From contig JAQGNA010000178.1 in NCBI GenBank assembly GCA_028292075.1, positions 1 through 8,114 of the forward strand: a DNA stretch of 8,114 bases. The letters are read 5' to 3'. Below, one piece after another: positions 5,880-8,114 of the stretch. Each line of letters begins with the position of its first letter. Position 1 is the first letter of the stretch. Below the pieces are notes generated by a model. The model had not been told where the DNA came from and did no database searches. It saw only the letters and a program-made list of their open reading frames with translations. A program made the position numbers and the translations under genes. This DNA is from Rhodoferax sp. (GTDB lineage: Bacteria > Pseudomonadota > Gammaproteobacteria > Burkholderiales > Burkholderiaceae).

Positions 5880-6779
5880 TCAGGCGCGGCTGCGCACCAC
5901 CAGGCTCACGCCCAGTGCCGTGAGCGCGGTGCCTGCGAGCGTCAGCACGGTGATGGGTTCCTGGAACAGCGCCCAGGCCATCAGCGCCGTGCAGGGTGGC
6001 ACCAGGTACAGCAGGCTGGTGACCGCGGTCGCGGCGCCGCGCTGAATGAGAACATACAGCAAGGAGCTGCCGCCGAGCGTCAGCACCAGCACCGACCAGG
6101 CCATCGACGCGATGAGCGAAGCGTTGAAATGGACCGCCTCCGACTCGAGCCACAGCGCCAGCGGCAGCGTGACCAGGCCAGCGGCGAGGTTCTGCACGAA
6201 GTTCGCGGTGGGTACGGCGCAAGGGGCGAGAAAGCGCTTCTGGTAGAGCGTGCCAGCGGTGATGCACAGCAGCGCGCCGAGCGCCAGCGCCAGGTTCTCC
6301 ATGTGCACCTCGCCGAGCCCGAGCTTCTGCCAGACGACCAGCGCAAGACCGGCCAGGCCGAAACCCAGCCCGGCCCACTGAAGCGGTGCCACGCGGCCAC
6401 CTCGCGCCGACACCCAGACCGCGGTCAGCACCGGCTGAAGGCCCACCAACAAGGCCACCAGCCCCGCCCCCATGCCCAGCTTGACGGCGCTCCACACACC
6501 GCCGAGGTAACCCGCGTGCATGAGGAGACCGGTGACGGCAAGGTGGCGCCATTGGCTTGCGCTGGTGGGCCAGGAAGCCCTAGACAGTGCGGCCCAGATG
6601 CCGAAGCACGCGACCGACAGGCCGAAGCGCAGCGCCAGGAACTTGAGCGGCGGCGCATGCGGCATGCCGTAGCGGGCCACGATGAAGCCAGTGCTCCAAA
6701 TCACCACGAACACCGCGGGCATGACACGGACCCAGGCCGCCCCCATGCCGCCAGTTCCCTTGTCCCCGGCGAGTGTCAT
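5880..6779 (-). CDS. EamA/DMT-family membrane permease
   Basis: The 299 residues contain about ten hydrophobic helices in two EamA repeats. The first begins VMPAVFVVIWSTGFIVARYGMPHAPPLKFLALRF, a pattern typical of proteobacterial DMT permeases. The second ends SLLYLVPPCTALMAWALFQEPITVLTLAGTALTALGVSLVV, the conserved family end. Such proteins export or import small metabolites such as amino acids; the substrate cannot be read from the sequence. The chosen ATG (6777-6779) overlaps the pgsA stop as ATGA, suggesting translational coupling. An ATG 11 codons further in (6744-6746) has a better ribosome binding site (AAGGGA) and would give 288 residues. The gene sits between pgsA and the tartrate dehydrogenase gene, so transport of a related hydroxy-acid or a derivative is conceivable, but this is only context. 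Confidence 0.9.
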   Translation of the reverse strand: MTLAGDKGTGGMGAAWVRVMPAVFVVIWSTGFIVARYGMPHAPPLKFLALRFGLSVACFGIWAALSRASWPTSASQWRHLAVTGLLMHAGYLGGVWSAVKLGMGAGLVALLVGLQPVLTAVWVSARGGRVAPLQWAGLGFGLAGLALVVWQKLGLGEVHMENLALALGALLCITAGTLYQKRFLAPCAVPTANFVQNLAAGLVTLPLALWLESEAVHFNASLIASMAWSVLVLTLGGSSLLYVLIQRGAATAVTSLLYLVPPCTALMAWALFQEPITVLTLAGTALTALGVSLVVRSRA

Positions 6780-7342
6780 TTGGTGCGTGCCCGAATCTCC
6801 GGCAGGGCCTTGCGCAGGTAGTACACCATCGACCACACCGTCAACACCGCCGAGATCCAGATCAGCCAGGTGCCGAAGAGCTGCGTGTCGATGCGGTCGA
6901 ACAGCGTGCCATGGAACAGCAGGAAAGGAATGGCCACCATCTGCGCCACGGTCTTGAGCTTGCCGACCATGTGGACGGCCACGCTGCGCGAGGCTCCGAT
7001 CTGCGCCATCCACTCTCGCAGGGCCGAGATGGCGATCTCGCGGCCGATGATGATGAGCGCCACGAACACATCGGCGCGCTGCAGGTGCACCAGCACCAGC
7101 ACGCTTGCGCAGACGAGAAATTTGTCGGCCACCGGGTCGAGAAAGGCGCCGAACGACGAGGTCTGGTTGAGCCGCCGGGCCAGAAAGCCGTCAAGCCAGT
7201 CGGTCGCCGCGAAGACGATGAACATCACCGTGGCGATGAGATTGCGATTGGCCTCGTCCAGGGGCAGGTAGAACACCCCGACGATCAAAGGGATCGCGAC
7301 GATGCGCGTCCAGGTCATGATGGTGGGAATGGTCCAGAACAT
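6776..7342 (-). CDS. pgsA: CDP-diacylglycerol-glycerol-3-phosphate 3-phosphatidyltransferase
   Basis: This integral inner-membrane enzyme transfers phosphatidyl from CDP-diacylglycerol to glycerol-3-phosphate, the committed step to phosphatidylglycerol and cardiolipin. The CDP-alcohol phosphotransferase signature DG-x2-AR-x8-G-x3-D-x3-D is intact: DGFLAR (51-56), Gly65, Asp69, Asp73, with Asp48 just before. Several membrane helices follow, including VALIIIGREIAISALREW (94-111). The frame stays open to 7417, but MFWTIPTIMTWTRIVAIPLIV aligns with the family N-terminus (E. coli MQFNIPTLLTLFRV), giving 188 residues, so the ATG at 7340-7342 was chosen. It lacks a clear ribosome binding site; an ATG at 7367-7369 is the main alternative. 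It lies 84 bases after uvrC, a neighbour pair also found in E. coli, and overlaps the permease gene. Confidence 0.93.
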   Translation of the reverse strand: MFWTIPTIMTWTRIVAIPLIVGVFYLPLDEANRNLIATVMFIVFAATDWLDGFLARRLNQTSSFGAFLDPVADKFLVCASVLVLVHLQRADVFVALIIIGREIAISALREWMAQIGASRSVAVHMVGKLKTVAQMVAIPFLLFHGTLFDRIDTQLFGTWLIWISAVLTVWSMVYYLRKALPEIRARTK

Positions 7343-7374
7343 GGAAGCGATTGTGGCAGAGGTGCGCATCGTCA

Positions 7375-7391
7375 CATGGGTAGCACCCATG
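7375..7391. repeat. Perfect inverted repeat in the uvrC-pgsA gap
   Basis: CATGGGT (7375-7381) and ACCCATG (7385-7391) are exact reverse complements around a 3-base centre. The pair lies 33 bases upstream of the chosen pgsA start. As RNA it forms a compact hairpin in the pgsA leader; as DNA it could be an operator. It hides an in-frame upstream ATG (7388-7390), arguing against that codon as the pgsA start. No T-run follows, so it is not a normal terminator. Confidence 0.45.
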
Positions 7392-7426
7392 CCGCCCCTG
7401 CCGTCCCCACAGGGCATCGCGCCTCT

Positions 7427-8114
7427 TCAGCGCAGGGCGCGGTAGATTTCTTCCGCCAGCTCGCGCGAGATGCCGTCGGCCTTCGCGATGTCGTCCACGC
7501 TGGCCGCCGCCACGCCGCGAATGCCGCCGAAGCGCTGCAGCAGGCTGGCCCGCTTCTTGGGCCCGACGCCCGGAATCTCCTCCAGCTTGCTGCCCCCCAC
7601 CCGCACCTTGGCCCGTGCCGCGCGCATGCCGGTGATGGCGAAACGATGGGCCTCGTCGCGGATCTGCGCCACCAGCATCAGCGCGGCGGAGTCGCGGGCC
7701 AGGCTGGCCTTGTGGCGGCCGTCGGCGAACACCAGTTCCTCCAGGCCGACCTTGCGGCCCTCGCCCTTCTCGACACCGACGATCAGGCCGATGTCCAGCC
7801 CCAGGCTTTCGAAGACGGCCTTCGCCATCGACACCTGGCCCTTGCCACCGTCGACCAGCACCAGGTCGGGCATGCGGGCCGTGGCGGCGGGTGGCTTGAG
7901 CGTGACCCGGTCCACCGGGGTCGATCCGGCTGCATCCACGTCCGCTGCAAGGGGGCCGGCCGCCTCGCCGGCCGCAGCCAGCGATGGCGCGACCGAAGCC
8001 TCGGCCACCGCGCTGGCGCTTGGCTCGGCCGCCTGGGCCTCGGCCACCAGCGCATCGCCGGGCAGCGGGGTCAGCACCTCGGGTTCGGCCTGGGCGAACT
8101 TGATGTAGCGCCGC
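7427..8114 (-). CDS. uvrC: Excinuclease ABC subunit C, C-terminal part (5' end outside window)
   Basis: The last 228 residues of UvrC, the dual-incision nuclease of nucleotide excision repair that works with UvrA and UvrB. Visible is the second half of the RNase H-like nuclease domain responsible for the 5' cut: [12 protein letters not shown] with its metal-binding Asp, [17 protein letters not shown], and RDEAHRFAI with the conserved His. A double helix-hairpin-helix DNA-binding end follows, [52 protein letters not shown]. The first catalytic Asp, the UvrB-binding region and the GIY-YIG domain lie beyond the window edge. Between RRY (8105-8113) and PDLVLVDGG there is an Ala-rich insertion of about 78 residues (7871-8104), where E. 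coli has about ten. The frame is intact. pgsA follows 84 bases after the stop. Confidence 0.95.
   Translation of the reverse strand, partial: RRYIKFAQAEPEVLTPLPGDALVAEAQAAEPSASAVAEASVAPSLAAAGEAAGPLAADVDAAGSTPVDRVTLKPPAATARMPDLVLVDGGKGQVSMAKAVFESLGLDIGLIVGVEKGEGRKVGLEELVFADGRHKASLARDSAALMLVAQIRDEAHRFAITGMRAARAKVRVGGSKLEEIPGVGPKKRASLLQRFGGIRGVAAASVDDIAKADGISRELAEEIYRALR
7955..7975. repeat. In-frame 12-base tandem repeat in the UvrC insertion
   Basis: GCCGGCCGC occurs at 7955-7963 and again at 7967-7975, with CTC between, giving a 12-base period. On the coding strand it reads AAGE then AAGP, so it preserves the frame. It suggests that the Ala-rich insertion grew by slippage. Confidence 0.5.

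Noticed and set aside
5821..6552. Open frame of 243 codons on the minus strand across the permease gene
   Set aside because: It overlaps the permease in another frame and is Arg/Gly/His-rich with no membrane helices; the permease frame carries the conserved EamA pattern.
6780..7013. N-terminal extension of the permease by 78 residues
   Set aside because: It lies within the coding sequence of pgsA, is hydrophilic and unlike the family; the ATGA overlap start or the ATG at 6746 fits the usual length.
7343..7417. N-terminal extension of PgsA by 25 residues
   Set aside because: The family begins at MFWTIPT, and one of the extra start codons lies inside a hairpin.

Overview
The window looks like a chromosomal stretch of a high-GC betaproteobacterium, most likely of the Comamonadaceae (Variovorax/Acidovorax-like). 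This rests on the protein sequences (PpiD, HU-beta, PgsA, UvrC), the uvrC-pgsA and hupB-ppiD neighbourhoods, and an exported PEP-CTERM protein. The genus is inferred.

Left part (1-1870): the 3' end of a LuxR/NarL-type regulator (+) converges on a small orphan XRE/HipB-like helix-turn-helix gene (-). A strikingly AT-rich gap of 334 bases then leads to a PEP-CTERM sorting-signal protein (+). That gene has a good sigma-54 (-24/-12) promoter, a small hairpin at the predicted 5' end of its mRNA, a strong ribosome binding site and an intrinsic terminator. Its mature part has an alternating alpha/beta pattern that I cannot assign to a named family.

Middle part (1951-4644, all minus strand, read right to left): a consensus-like sigma-70 promoter, a structured leader of about 124 nt, hupB (GTG start), tRNA-Val(UAC), a strong terminator, ppiD, tRNA-His(GUG), and another strong terminator. 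The layout is therefore 'protein gene, tRNA, terminator' twice over. The first terminator lies inside the short leader of ppiD, so ppiD may depend on read-through.

Right part (4751-8114, minus strand): partial uvrC, pgsA, an EamA/DMT-family permease and a tartrate/D-malate dehydrogenase form one probable operon. pgsA and the permease overlap by ATGA. The first two genes are a conserved DNA-repair/phospholipid pair; the last two look like an added metabolic module. The uvrC product carries an Ala-rich insertion of about 78 residues inside its nuclease half.

I see no CRISPR array, insertion sequence, integrase or toxin partner. The most interesting leads are the sigma-54/PEP-CTERM unit with its unassigned exported domain, the terminator in front of ppiD, and the UvrC insertion.
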